Positions 53,429 through 62,384 of a DNA stretch of 64,000 nt are shown in pieces. The stretch comes from an uncultured Paracoccaceae bacterium (lineage in GTDB: Bacteria > Pseudomonadota > Alphaproteobacteria > Rhodobacterales > Rhodobacteraceae), in NCBI GenBank assembly GCA_947503775.1, contig CANNFE010000004.1, positions 1-64,000 on the forward strand, given 5' to 3'. Position 1 is the first letter of the stretch; each line of letters starts with the position of its first letter. The position numbers were made by a program, and so were the translations under genes. The notes below the pieces were generated by a model. It was not told where the DNA came from. It did not search any database and was given only the letters and a program-made list of their open reading frames with translations.

Positions 53429-55015
53429 TCAGGAGACCGAAACGGGCTGCCGGTAAGAGACCTCTTTTGAGGACAAGGCGGCATCCGGCGGCAGGCCTTC
53501 CCCCGGCATCGGTTTATCAAAAAGATATCCCTGCCCAAGCGGGCAATCGAGTGAAAGCAGATAGGATAGCTCGCTTTGCGTCTCGATCCCTTCGGCCGTG
53601 ACAGAGAGTTCGAGCCCGCGCGCAAGCGCAAGGATCCCCGAGACGATCTTTTGATTGCTCGGGCTCTCCTCCATCCCAGTCACAAAGCTGCGGTCGATCT
53701 TGATCCGGTCAAAGGGCAGCTGGCGCAGATAGGCGAGCGAGGAAAATCCCGTCCCGAAATCGTCGAGCGCGATGGAGATGCCGAAGTCGCGCAGCCCGTC
53801 TATCGACCGCCGCGCCATATCGAGATCGTCGATGATCGCGCTTTCCGTGATCTCCAGCTCAAGCCGGTGAGGCGGAAAACCGGTCTCTTGCAGGACGGTC
53901 TTGATATCGGGAACGAGGTTGAGATCCTTGAACTGTTGCGGAGAGATATTGACGCTAAGCTTGAGGGACGGATCCCAATCGGCCGCGATGGCGCAGGCCT
54001 GCCGAAGAATGCCGATCCCAAGGCGAGAGATAGCGCCGATGTCCTCGGCGATCCCGATGAAAAGATCCGGGCCCAAAAGACCGTGATCCGGATGCTGCCA
54101 CCGGGCAAGCACTTCAAATCCCCGCAACCTGCCAGAGCGGATGTCGACGATAGGCTGAAAGAATGGAATGATCTGATCGCCGCGCAGCGCCTCGCGCAGA
54201 TCTCCTTCAAGCTGCGCCCTCTCATGCGCCTTCGCATCGAGATCGGCATCATACCAGGCGACCTGCCCTCGCCCGTCCCGCTTGGCCGCGTAAAGCGCCT
54301 GATCCGATCGTTTGAGCGCGGTTTCTGCCGCGGCCCCCGGTGCAACGACCGAAAGGCCGATGCTGGCCCCGATACTGACAGAGATCCCCTCATGATGGAA
54401 CGGTCGGGATAACGAGCCGACAAGGCGCCGGGCCAATCGTTCCGCGTCCTCCGGGGTGCGATCGGGGGCGAGGATCAAGGCAAATTCGTCGCCGCCAAGC
54501 CGGGCGACAAAATCGTCCTTTTCAATCGCTTTTCTCAGATGCTGCGCGACCTGATAGAGAATGGCATCGCCAAAGATGTGGCCATGCAGGTCATTTACCG
54601 GTTTGAACCGATCCAGATCGAGGATCATCAGCACCGTCGCATGCTGGCCCGCTTCGGGCGCCGCATCGATCTTGTTTAGGCGGTCCTGCAACGCCCGGCG
54701 ATTGGCCAGACCCGTCAGAACGTCATGGCGCGCCATGCGGTTGGCCTGCTTCTCGGCGATGCGCCGCGCGCGCATGGCCCGCCTCAGCTGGCGCGACCGC
54801 ACGAGAAGGGCAACCAGCAGACCAAGAACGAGATTGAGCACCAGAACCAGGATCTCATCGAGATTCCAGTCTTCATGGGCGCGGCTGTATTCATAAAACC
54901 ACTCAAGCGCGTCGAATTCCGCGCTGAGAAGGAAAGTCGCCAGCGTCGTCAAGGCGATGCCCAGATATGTCAGCCTGGTTTTCCATAGTTCGGACATCTG
55001 CCGGACGTCTCCCAT
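53429..55015 (-). CDS. GGDEF-EAL protein (dual c-di-GMP enzyme)
   Basis: A 528-residue protein. Two membrane helices (about residues 13-30 and 53-73) enclose a short periplasmic segment. The GGDEF domain (about 96-255) has intact GGDEF at 174-178, but the I-site is EKDD instead of RxxD, so product inhibition is probably lost. The EAL domain (about 275-510) starts FQPIVDIRSG with EVLAR (301-305) in place of EALLR; DDFGTGFSSLAYL and the other phosphodiesterase motifs are present. Net activity cannot be predicted. An alternative start is ATG 54997. It lies between the two GDP-mannose genes. Confidence 0.88.
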   Translation of the reverse strand: MGDVRQMSELWKTRLTYLGIALTTLATFLLSAEFDALEWFYEYSRAHEDWNLDEILVLVLNLVLGLLVALLVRSRQLRRAMRARRIAEKQANRMARHDVLTGLANRRALQDRLNKIDAAPEAGQHATVLMILDLDRFKPVNDLHGHIFGDAILYQVAQHLRKAIEKDDFVARLGGDEFALILAPDRTPEDAERLARRLVGSLSRPFHHEGISVSIGASIGLSVVAPGAAAETALKRSDQALYAAKRDGRGQVAWYDADLDAKAHERAQLEGDLREALRGDQIIPFFQPIVDIRSGRLRGFEVLARWQHPDHGLLGPDLFIGIAEDIGAISRLGIGILRQACAIAADWDPSLKLSVNISPQQFKDLNLVPDIKTVLQETGFPPHRLELEITESAIIDDLDMARRSIDGLRDFGISIALDDFGTGFSSLAYLRQLPFDRIKIDRSFVTGMEESPSNQKIVSGILALARGLELSVTAEGIETQSELSYLLSLDCPLGQGYLFDKPMPGEGLPPDAALSSKEVSYRQPVSVS

Positions 55016-55074
55016 CGATGGTCTCGGGACCCTATCTCGACGGCCTTCCCTATTCGTTAAGGCGCCCGGCTTTC

Positions 55075-55091
55075 ATTTAAACAATTTAAAT
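55075..55091. promoter_or_regulatory. AT-rich inverted repeat upstream of the GGDEF-EAL gene
   Basis: ATTTAAA-caa-TTTAAAT, a perfect 7-base inverted repeat 60 bases before the GGDEF-EAL start, in a region otherwise of high GC. It may be a regulator site or an AT-rich upstream promoter element; it is also 14 bases after the phosphohexomutase stop. Confidence 0.4.
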
Positions 55092-55104
55092 AAATGGCGA
55101 TCGA

Positions 55105-56466
55105 TCAGGCGATAAGTCTGGCCAAAGCCGCCAGCGCCTCGTCACGCAGTCGCACCGCCTCTTCGGGTGTTTCCGCCTCGGCGTAGCAGCGAAATTCCGG
55201 GGCGTTACCCGACGGTCTGAAATGCAGGATCCGCCCCTCGGCCAGCGTCAGCCGAACACCGTCGGTGCGGTCGGTCTCGGCGATCGCGGCAAGCGCGGGA
55301 TGGATCCACTCCGGCGCGCTCTCAAGCTGCTCCATGATCCGGCGCTGCGCCTCGTCGCGGACCGCCTGAAGCCGCCCGCTCGCCGTATACCGATCCGGCC
55401 AGTCGCGCCGCAGATCGGCCAGGCTGCGGTTCGTCCGGCGCGCCTGCCAAAGCGGAGCGATCAAAGGCAGAACCGCATCGCGGGTCAGCAGAGGAGGCAG
55501 ATCGCCCGCCGGACCGCTTGCGGAAAAGCCAAGCAACACGCCGCCATTCGCCTCGTATCCGACCGTTCGCCCGGGATTGGCCGCCATCCCCGCGATGACA
55601 TGGGGCGAGCCAATAGGGGTCAGCGTGACCGCGCGAAACCGGTCCGACCGGGCGGCCATCGTGTTCGAGGACACCGGCGTAACCACCCTGTCCGCCCCAA
55701 GCGCCTCCGCCGTGATCGGGCCCAGAACATCGCCCGGCACCGCCCCTTGCGCGGTCGCAAGAAGCGGCCGGTCGCCGTCCCCATCGGCAGAGACGACCGC
55801 ATCCAGATCATGCTCCGCGATCCAGCGGGTCAGCTGCGCGGCGACATCGGGGTCAACCGCTTCGGTATCAAGAGCGACAAACGCCTCGGACCGGCCCAGG
55901 GGCATCGTCTGGGCCCCTAGCGCCGTAAAAAGCCCCGGCAGCAGATCGCGCAGAACGGTGCTGTGCTGAAAGATCCCGATATGCAGACCCCGCAGCGCCT
56001 CCGGGCCGAAGGCGCGGCTATAGCGGGCCGCATAGGGGATCATGACGTCGCAATGGCTCAGACGCCCGACCTCGCCTGCCGCAGGCGCGGGATCGGCCGA
56101 GAGAATGGCAACTTCCTCCGCTTTCGTGATCTCTCCGGCGGGGGTGTAGAACTTCAGGCCATTGCGATCGGCGGGGATATGGCTGCCGGTGACCATGATG
56201 GCGGCCGCCCCCGCCTCTGCCGCCGCCAGCGCCAGCGCGGGCGTGGCCGCCTCGCCGCAATCGGTCGCGTCGATCCCGGCGGCCCGGGCGGTCTGGATCA
56301 CCGACGCGGCGATGCGCGGCGAAGAGGCCCGCAAATCGCGCCCGACATAGAGGCCGCTGCCGACGGGACAGGAGGCAAGAAAAGCCCCGGCATAGCGCGC
56401 GACCAACTCGTCCGTCAGATCGCGCGCCAGGCCGCGCAGCCCGCTTGTGCCGAATTTGGGAGCCAT
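55105..56466 (-). CDS. manB: Phosphomannomutase/phosphoglucomutase
   Basis: A 453-residue alpha-D-phosphohexomutase that interconverts hexose 6- and 1-phosphates. The phosphoserine is Ser95 in TGSHIPADRNG; the metal-binding loop DGDGDRP is near residue 230, and the sugar-binding EANGG and the C-terminal phosphate-binding PSGNAPEFRCY follow. Mannose is the likely substrate because manC is nearby. Glucose activity is also usual. It is transcribed leftwards, perhaps with the next two genes, though the gap of 89 bases allows a separate promoter. Confidence 0.88.
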   Translation of the reverse strand: MAPKFGTSGLRGLARDLTDELVARYAGAFLASCPVGSGLYVGRDLRASSPRIAASVIQTARAAGIDATDCGEAATPALALAAAEAGAAAIMVTGSHIPADRNGLKFYTPAGEITKAEEVAILSADPAPAAGEVGRLSHCDVMIPYAARYSRAFGPEALRGLHIGIFQHSTVLRDLLPGLFTALGAQTMPLGRSEAFVALDTEAVDPDVAAQLTRWIAEHDLDAVVSADGDGDRPLLATAQGAVPGDVLGPITAEALGADRVVTPVSSNTMAARSDRFRAVTLTPIGSPHVIAGMAANPGRTVGYEANGGVLLGFSASGPAGDLPPLLTRDAVLPLIAPLWQARRTNRSLADLRRDWPDRYTASGRLQAVRDEAQRRIMEQLESAPEWIHPALAAIAETDRTDGVRLTLAEGRILHFRPSGNAPEFRCYAEAETPEEAVRLRDEALAALARLIA

Positions 56467-56530
56467 GGGATCCGCCTTTCGCTCTGCCGCAAAAGGGAAA
56501 GCGAAAGACCGGCCGGGTCAAGACAAAGCG

Positions 56531-57316
56531 CTAGCGCAACCCGTCTATAAGAGGCGCGGCCGCCGCCTCCTGATCGAGAAAGCGTTGCAGATAGCTGTCG
56601 CACAGGCGGATCGTCCGGCGGCTGCGGCTCCAGCCGGCGCCGCCATCGCAGGCCTCGAAAAGCAGCGTGATCTGCGAATGCCAGTCAAAGCGCGTGATCT
56701 CCGCGCCGATCTCCTCCATCAGCCCGCTGGCGCGAAGCGTCTCGGTCAGGGGGCTGTCACCGTAAGCGATGCGAAACTCCCGTGTCTCGAACCCGTCGGG
56801 CGCCAGAAGCTGCGCCAAAGCGCGGCGCCAGCTCCGGGCGATCTCGGGCGCAGCCTCTGCGCATCCGGCCGCGTCATTGTCGGAAAGACCCGCCCAGGAC
56901 GGCAGATCGCCATACCGCTCCGGATCGTATCCATAAAGCAGGCAAATGGCGCGGTAGGCACGGCGGGCATCGGGCGGATGCTCGCCCTTGAGATCAGGCG
57001 TGCCGGGAAACTCCGCCGCCTCGACGATCCATGACCGCGCGCGGTCGGTGACGATGGCTCTCGCGCGCTCCGGCAGCGCCTCGGCGATGTAAAGCGTGGC
57101 AAAGGCATCGGCGATGACCTCTTCATTGCCAAGGACCGGCAGGTCGAACTCACGGATCAGCGCATGGGCCAGCTCATGGATCAGGACATGGGTGGTGACG
57201 TTGCGGGCAAAGAGGCTCAGCCTATCCTCGGCCGCGACAGGCGCCCCAAAAAACGTGACGGACACAAGCGCAGCGCGCGCCCAGCGTCCAATCTGCAAAG
57301 CACCAAGATCACCCAT
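56531..57316 (-). CDS. DUF4344-type exported metallopeptidase
   Basis: A 261-residue protein. A signal peptide covers about residues 1-29 (ending PVAA). The zinc motif HELAH places His47, Glu48 and His51, and the following EEVIADAFA supplies the acidic residues seen in this family. Several Cys pairs (CLLYGY, CAEAA, CDGG, CDS) could form disulfides in the periplasm. The substrate is unknown. ATG 57316 is preferred because AGGA lies 5 bases before it; ATG 57322 is the alternative. It follows the LacI gene within 7 bases. Confidence 0.75.
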   Translation of the reverse strand: MGDLGALQIGRWARAALVSVTFFGAPVAAEDRLSLFARNVTTHVLIHELAHALIREFDLPVLGNEEVIADAFATLYIAEALPERARAIVTDRARSWIVEAAEFPGTPDLKGEHPPDARRAYRAICLLYGYDPERYGDLPSWAGLSDNDAAGCAEAAPEIARSWRRALAQLLAPDGFETREFRIAYGDSPLTETLRASGLMEEIGAEITRFDWHSQITLLFEACDGGAGWSRSRRTIRLCDSYLQRFLDQEAAAAPLIDGLR

Positions 57317-57323
57317 GGTCATC

Positions 57324-58328
57324 CTACTCTGCCCGCACCAACGGAACCTCGATCAGCCGCGGCGAGGGCGGGCTTTCGTCGTCCAGCAGCTCAAAGATAT
57401 GACGCATCATCGTGCTCACATCTTGGCGGACCATAAAGATATTCTTCCCCAAAAGCGCAACGAACGGATCCCAATCGAAACAGGCGACCGAAATCTCGGT
57501 CATATCAAGATCCGGGCGATCGTCGAAAAACCGCACGACCCCTTCAAGCGTGATCGTCGAGGCGACAAACAGACCCGGCGGGAAACGCCCCGTGCGCTCA
57601 AGATAGCCCGACAGCGCCTCATAGGCTTTGCCCGCCGCATAGCCTTGCGTGAGGAGATTGCCGGGATCGACGCTCAGCCCCCGCTCGGCATGGGCGTCCA
57701 GAAAACCGCGGATCCGCTCGCGCGTGTTGTGATCGGTGGCCCGCCCGCCGACAAAGAGGAACGCGCCCTCCCCCGCCCCTGTCGCAAGCGCCTGCCGCGT
57801 CAGGTCCAGCGCGCCGGCATGATTGTCCGAGATGACAGAGGCCGCCTTGCTCCCCGGCAGATCGAGGTTCAGCGTCGGCACGCCCGCCGCTGCGCATAGA
57901 TCGTGGATCTGATCGGGATCGGTGGTGCCGGTGCAGATCAGCGTCTCGACCTGATAGGCCAGCATGGCGCGCGCCGCCTCCGCTTCCAGCGCAGGGTCCC
58001 GCTGGGTGCTGGTAACGATCGGCAACAGACCCCGCGCCCGGGCCATCTGCTCGAAGGTCTGCGCGATCGAGCTGAAATACCGGTTGTCATACATCGGAAC
58101 GATCATGCCGATGATGCCGGATCTCTCCTTGCGCAAGGCCCGCGCCTGCATGTTCAAAGCATAGCCATGCTGCCGCGCCAGCTCTTGGATATGCAGCGCC
58201 ATCTTTTCGCTGATGCGCCGCTTGCGCCAGTTGCCGCTCAGAACCGCGCTGACGGTGCTGGGAGAGGCCTCGGCCAACATCGCCAGATCGTAGATCGTGA
58301 TGCGCTTTCTACCGGCGGGATCGGCCAT
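57324..58328 (-). CDS. LacI-family transcriptional regulator
   Basis: A 334-residue sugar-responsive repressor. The helix-turn-helix (about residues 8-30, TIYDLAMLAEASPSTVSAVL) and hinge (RALRKERSGIIGMIVP) precede a periplasmic-binding-protein-like ligand domain to the end. It lies in the sugar operon, next to the kinases, and presumably controls it. The effector should be the sugar transported by the neighbouring ABC system. An intergenic operator is not visible here because the operon promoter lies outside the window. Confidence 0.88.
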   Translation of the reverse strand: MADPAGRKRITIYDLAMLAEASPSTVSAVLSGNWRKRRISEKMALHIQELARQHGYALNMQARALRKERSGIIGMIVPMYDNRYFSSIAQTFEQMARARGLLPIVTSTQRDPALEAEAARAMLAYQVETLICTGTTDPDQIHDLCAAAGVPTLNLDLPGSKAASVISDNHAGALDLTRQALATGAGEGAFLFVGGRATDHNTRERIRGFLDAHAERGLSVDPGNLLTQGYAAGKAYEALSGYLERTGRFPPGLFVASTITLEGVVRFFDDRPDLDMTEISVACFDWDPFVALLGKNIFMVRQDVSTMMRHIFELLDDESPPSPRLIEVPLVRAE

Positions 58329-58349
58329 CGGTGCCTCCTGACCGGACCG

Positions 58350-59921
58350 TCACAGCCCTGAGGCCGCTTGCAGCGCCGCGAAACGCCGGAACCGGGCGGC
58401 ATGCGCATTGGACAGGGCCGCATCCGGATGAAGCGTCGCGGCATTGCGCGACATCGCCCGCATCGCGGCCGGAATATCGGCATGAACGCCCGCAGCAACG
58501 GCACCCAGCATGGCAGAGCCAAGCAGCACCGGCTCGGGCGTCTCGGGCAGCAGGATCGGCCGCCCGGTCGCATCGGCCAGCGTCTGCCGGACGAAAGGAT
58601 GCGCCCCCGCCCCGCCGCTGATGACGATGGCCTCTGTCACGATCCCCTGTTGCGCCTGCGCCTCGAGGATCTGGCGCAGCCCGTAGCCAAGCCCCAGAAG
58701 ACCCGCCGCGTAAAGCGCCACGAGCGAGGCATGATCGGCGCGTGCGCCGAGCCCCGCAAGGACCGCCCGCGCCTTCGGATCGGCATGAGGCGAACGGTTT
58801 CCGTTGAAATCCGGCACCACGGTCAGCGGCCCGGCCACGGTCAGCGCATCCCCCAGCGCCGCCGCCTCCCCCGCAAGACGATCCGGAAGGCTCTGCCCCC
58901 CCGTCCTCGCCTTCCCGCTCGCCGGATGCAGATCGAGAAGCTGCACAATGGCCGCCCCGGCCGCGGACTGCCCGCCCTCGTTCAGCCAAAGCCCCGGGAT
59001 CATCGCCGACTGATAAGGCCCCCAAACCCCCGGCACGAAGGTCGGATCCTGCGTCGAGGTCATCGTGCAGGCGGAGGTGCCAAAAACGTAAGCCATCCGG
59101 CGCGTCACATCTCCCGGCCCGTCCGCTGCGCCCAACGTGCCGATCCCGCCCGCATGGGCATCGATGAGGCTCGCCGCAACGGGCGTGCCGGGGGTCAGAC
59201 CCAGCTCCGCCGCCGCCTCGGGCGACAGCCCCGAACCCAGGGGCGTTCCCGGCGTCACGATATCGGTGCCGATGCGGGCCGGATCCTGCGCAAGATCCGC
59301 CAGACCGATCTCGCGGAAATAGCTGGGATCCCAGCGATGCTCATGCGCCAGATAGGTCCATTTGCAGGTGGCGGTGCAGATCGACCGGGCCGTGCTGCCC
59401 GTCGCCCGCCAAGTCAGCCAGTCGGGAAGGTCCATGAAATGACCGGCCCCGGCATAGCTGCCCGGCAAATGCTCCTTCAGCCAGAGCAGCTTGGGCGTCT
59501 GCATCTCGGGCGAGATCCGTCCTCCGACATAGCGCAGGACCGGATGGTCGGTCTCGTTGATGCGCCGCGCCTGATCGGTCGCCCGGTGGTCCATCCAGAC
59601 GATCACATCGCGCGCCGGATCGCCGCTTTGGCTGATCGTGACAGAACCGCCATCCTCGGCCACGACCGCCATGGAGCAGGTCGCATCGATCCCGATCCCC
59701 GCCACATCCCCGGCCCCGGCCCCCGCCGCCTCCAAGGCGCCGGCGGTCGCGCGGCAGACCGCGAGCCAGATATCGGCCGAGGATTGCTCGGCCCTCTCGC
59801 CGTCCTGCCACAGATGGATCGGATGCGCCCCATGCCCCGCAAGCCGCCCGGCCCCGTCAAAGAGACCCGCCCGCGCGCTGCCCGTGCCGACATCGATCCC
59901 AAGCGTCAGCCTATCCGCCAT
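58350..59921 (-). CDS. FGGY-family pentulose kinase
   Basis: A 523-residue sugar kinase of the FGGY family. The N-terminal ATPase motif GIDVGTGSARAGLFD, IGIDATCSM, the substrate-site WMDHRA and TCKWTYLAH, and the C-terminal ISGGAGAHPFVRQTLAD fit the D-ribulokinase-like group, which phosphorylates D-ribulose or similar pentuloses. True substrate is uncertain. ATG 59921 begins just before the GIDVGTG strand. It overlaps the end of the P-loop kinase gene by 11 bases. Confidence 0.85.
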   Translation of the reverse strand: MADRLTLGIDVGTGSARAGLFDGAGRLAGHGAHPIHLWQDGERAEQSSADIWLAVCRATAGALEAAGAGAGDVAGIGIDATCSMAVVAEDGGSVTISQSGDPARDVIVWMDHRATDQARRINETDHPVLRYVGGRISPEMQTPKLLWLKEHLPGSYAGAGHFMDLPDWLTWRATGSTARSICTATCKWTYLAHEHRWDPSYFREIGLADLAQDPARIGTDIVTPGTPLGSGLSPEAAAELGLTPGTPVAASLIDAHAGGIGTLGAADGPGDVTRRMAYVFGTSACTMTSTQDPTFVPGVWGPYQSAMIPGLWLNEGGQSAAGAAIVQLLDLHPASGKARTGGQSLPDRLAGEAAALGDALTVAGPLTVVPDFNGNRSPHADPKARAVLAGLGARADHASLVALYAAGLLGLGYGLRQILEAQAQQGIVTEAIVISGGAGAHPFVRQTLADATGRPILLPETPEPVLLGSAMLGAVAAGVHADIPAAMRAMSRNAATLHPDAALSNAHAARFRRFAALQAASGL

Positions 59922-60546
59922 CGGGGCCCTCCTGCGCCAAAAGCAGATCGACACCCGTACTCGCAGACCGGACATAAAGCCCATTGGGCAGATCGTTCTC
60001 GTCCAGCTTGGCCAGGATCGCCTCCTCGGACAGCGCGTAATGCTCCCACCTTTGCCGCAGGCGGCGGCGCAGCTCCTCCTCGGGAACATCGATCAGCACG
60101 CGTAGCGCGAAGGCATCGCGCAGCACCGACCAGGGCGGATCGCCCGCCAGAACGTAATTGCCCTCCACCAGAATGATCTCGGCGGCCTCCGGGATGACCC
60201 GCGCGCCCGCCCGCGCGATCTCCTTGTCGCGGTCAAAGACGGGCACGACCACATCGCCGCCCGCCTTGAGCCGCCCGATCATATGCGCCAGCCCGTCCAC
60301 ATCGAACGTATCGGGCGCCCCCTTTCGCGCATGGCGGCCCAGCGCGTGCAGCAGGATGTCATCGTAGTGATACCCATCCATCGGCAGGACCGCCGCGCGC
60401 GCGCCAAGCGCCTCCGCCACCCCGTCCGCCAGCGTCGACTTGCCCGACCCCGGCGCGCCCGCGATCCCGATGATCGTCCGCTCCCGTCGCGGCAACGCGT
60501 TCAGCCGCGCGATCAGCTCCGGCTCGGTGATGCGCTCGGGCGGCAT
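59911..60546 (-). CDS. Uridine-kinase-like P-loop sugar kinase (FrcK-like)
   Basis: A 211-residue P-loop kinase related to phosphoribulokinase/uridine kinase and pantothenate kinase. The P-loop GAPGSGKST is at residues 30-38, followed by PMDGYHYDD with the acidic base and VEGNYVL (Walker B region). In Rhizobium a kinase of this kind, FrcK, is encoded with a fructose ABC importer. Here too it lies in an ABC sugar operon. Substrate may be a sugar or nucleoside. It is followed directly by the overlapping FGGY kinase gene. Confidence 0.8.
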   Translation of the reverse strand: MPPERITEPELIARLNALPRRERTIIGIAGAPGSGKSTLADGVAEALGARAAVLPMDGYHYDDILLHALGRHARKGAPDTFDVDGLAHMIGRLKAGGDVVVPVFDRDKEIARAGARVIPEAAEIILVEGNYVLAGDPPWSVLRDAFALRVLIDVPEEELRRRLRQRWEHYALSEEAILAKLDENDLPNGLYVRSASTGVDLLLAQEGPDGG

Positions 60547-60549
60547 CCC

Positions 60550-61398
60550 TCAGATCAGCCGGTATTGCTGCGCCTTATTGCGCAGGAACGGCAGCCCCTT
60601 GTCCATCACCTCGCGGTGGCTCTCCGCGACCGGCCGCCAGACAGAAAGGCCATAGGCGACCTCTGGCGGCATGTTAATAAAGCTCTCCATCGCAAGTCCC
60701 CCGTCAAATCCGATGGCGGCCAGCGTGGCATAAACCTCGTCCCAGTCACAGCACCCCTCGCCGGGCGTGCCGCGATCGGACTCCGACAGATGGATGTATT
60801 TCAGATGCTCGCGCGCATCGAGGATCCCGTTGGCTGCGCCCTTTTCCTCGATATTCATGTGATAGGTGTCGAGATGGATAAAGATATTCTCCGCCCCCAC
60901 CCGCTCGATCATGTCGCGCGCCTGCCAGCCGGTATTGATCAGATGGTTTTCATAGCGGTTTACCGGCTCGATCCCGAAAAGCAGCCCCAGCGATTTGGCA
61001 TAGGCCGCCGCCGCCTCGAGCGTACGAGCCACGTTCGACAGTTCCTCTTCGCTCGGCGGCACCCCGGTCCGCTCCCCGATCCCGCCATAGGTCACGCCAG
61101 AGAGCGCTTCGGCGCCCATCGCTTTCGTCACGTCCATGGCGACCTTGAGATGATCCACCGCCCCCTCCGGGTTCACCGAGGCCCAGACCGGCTCGGGCAG
61201 ACCCAACGAGCAGACCGCCCGCAGCTCCTGCGCCTCAAGCAGGCCGCGCGTGTGAGCCGCATCGACCGCAGGCGCGTTCAAAAGGGCGATCTCGATGAAA
61301 TCCATGCCGTATTCGGCAGCGCCCGCGACCGCCCGCTCGGCGCCCTCCCGGTCCCAGTTCATCGTCCACATGCTGGTGTGAACCCCGAATCCTTGCAT
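60550..61398 (-). CDS. Sugar phosphate isomerase/epimerase, ketose 3-epimerase-like
   Basis: A 282-residue TIM-barrel protein of the xylose-isomerase-like/AP-endonuclease-2 superfamily. The metal quartet Glu144 (GIEPVNRYE), Asp177 (HLDTYH), His203 (IHLSESDRG) and Glu238 (MESF) is that of D-tagatose/D-psicose 3-epimerases, and the spacing agrees. It should epimerise a ketose at C3, here perhaps to supply the FGGY kinase. GGGAGA before ATG 61398 decides the start. The P-loop kinase follows 3 bases later. Confidence 0.85.
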   Translation of the reverse strand: MQGFGVHTSMWTMNWDREGAERAVAGAAEYGMDFIEIALLNAPAVDAAHTRGLLEAQELRAVCSLGLPEPVWASVNPEGAVDHLKVAMDVTKAMGAEALSGVTYGGIGERTGVPPSEEELSNVARTLEAAAAYAKSLGLLFGIEPVNRYENHLINTGWQARDMIERVGAENIFIHLDTYHMNIEEKGAANGILDAREHLKYIHLSESDRGTPGEGCCDWDEVYATLAAIGFDGGLAMESFINMPPEVAYGLSVWRPVAESHREVMDKGLPFLRNKAQQYRLI

Positions 61399-61400
61399 GA

Positions 61401-62384
61401 TCAGGTCTCCCTTCGTCGTCGCGATGTCCATTGCCCGACCGCCCACCGAAGCGCCATCACCCCGATCAGGAACAGCCCCCAGACCGCGGTCGACAGATGC
61501 TGGTTCGCCCCAAGCAGGTTTAGCCCAGAAGACAACGCCTGCAGGATCATAAGCGCCAGCACCACGGGCAGCACCCGCCCGAACCCGCCGAACGGATCGA
61601 TCCCGCCCAAGAAACAGGCCAGCACCGTCACGAGCAGCAGCGCCTCGCCATGGCCAACCCGGACTGAATTGAAACGCGCCGCCATCAGGATCCCCGCGAT
61701 AGCGCAGATCATACCGGAGATCGTGTAGATCAGCGTCAGCGTCCGCTTGGTGTGCAGCCCCGAATACTCCGCCGCATCGATATTCGAGCCGACCATGTAG
61801 ACGGAAAAGCCATGCCGTGTGCGCCGCAGCATGATGTGCCAGATCAGCGCGGCGGCCAGGAAGATCAAAAGCGGCACCGGGATCCCCAGCACGTCTCCGT
61901 GCCCAATCACCCGCATGATATCGGGAAAGCCCGAAATGTCGCCGCCGCGGGTCATAAACTCTCCCAGCCCGCGCAGAAAGATCATCATCGCCAGCGACAC
62001 GAGGATGGGATGGGCGCCGATATAGGCCACGACAAGCCCCATCACGAGGCCCGACAGCGCGCCCACCGCGATGGCGGCCACCGTGCCAAGAGCAAAGGCC
62101 CCGAACCCCGCTTCGGGCCCGCCAAAGGACAGCAGAACCCAGGCCAACGTCAGCCCAGACAGGTTTGCCTGATAGATGATCGCAAGGTTCAGCCCGCCAG
62201 ACAGGATCGGCACCAGCATCGCCAGCGTCAGCAGGCCCAGAACCGGAAGCTGCACCGCCATCGACCCCAGATTGGCCGCCGTCAGAAAGCGCGGCGTCGC
62301 CAGGGCAAAGACCACGACGACCAGCACCAGCATCGCCAAAAGCGGCAGCGTCTCGACGCCCAGCGCCTTGCGCAACCGGCTCAT
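61401..62384 (-). CDS. Sugar ABC transporter permease (RbsC-like), second
   Basis: A 327-residue inner-membrane protein with about ten helices of the RbsC/XylH type (family BPD_transp_2), with GANQHLSTAVWGLFLIGVM at the C-terminus. AARFNSVRVGHGEALLL is the usual cytoplasmic loop. With the next gene upstream it forms a heterodimeric pore. It overlaps that gene by 4 bases, and its stop is 2 bases from the epimerase start. Confidence 0.88.
   Translation of the reverse strand: MSRLRKALGVETLPLLAMLVLVVVVFALATPRFLTAANLGSMAVQLPVLGLLTLAMLVPILSGGLNLAIIYQANLSGLTLAWVLLSFGGPEAGFGAFALGTVAAIAVGALSGLVMGLVVAYIGAHPILVSLAMMIFLRGLGEFMTRGGDISGFPDIMRVIGHGDVLGIPVPLLIFLAAALIWHIMLRRTRHGFSVYMVGSNIDAAEYSGLHTKRTLTLIYTISGMICAIAGILMAARFNSVRVGHGEALLLVTVLACFLGGIDPFGGFGRVLPVVLALMILQALSSGLNLLGANQHLSTAVWGLFLIGVMALRWAVGQWTSRRRRET

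Noticed and set aside
55075-55098. CtrA box (TTAA-N7-TTAA) before the GGDEF-EAL gene
   Set aside because: TTAA half-sites are present but the spacing is 5 bases, not 7.
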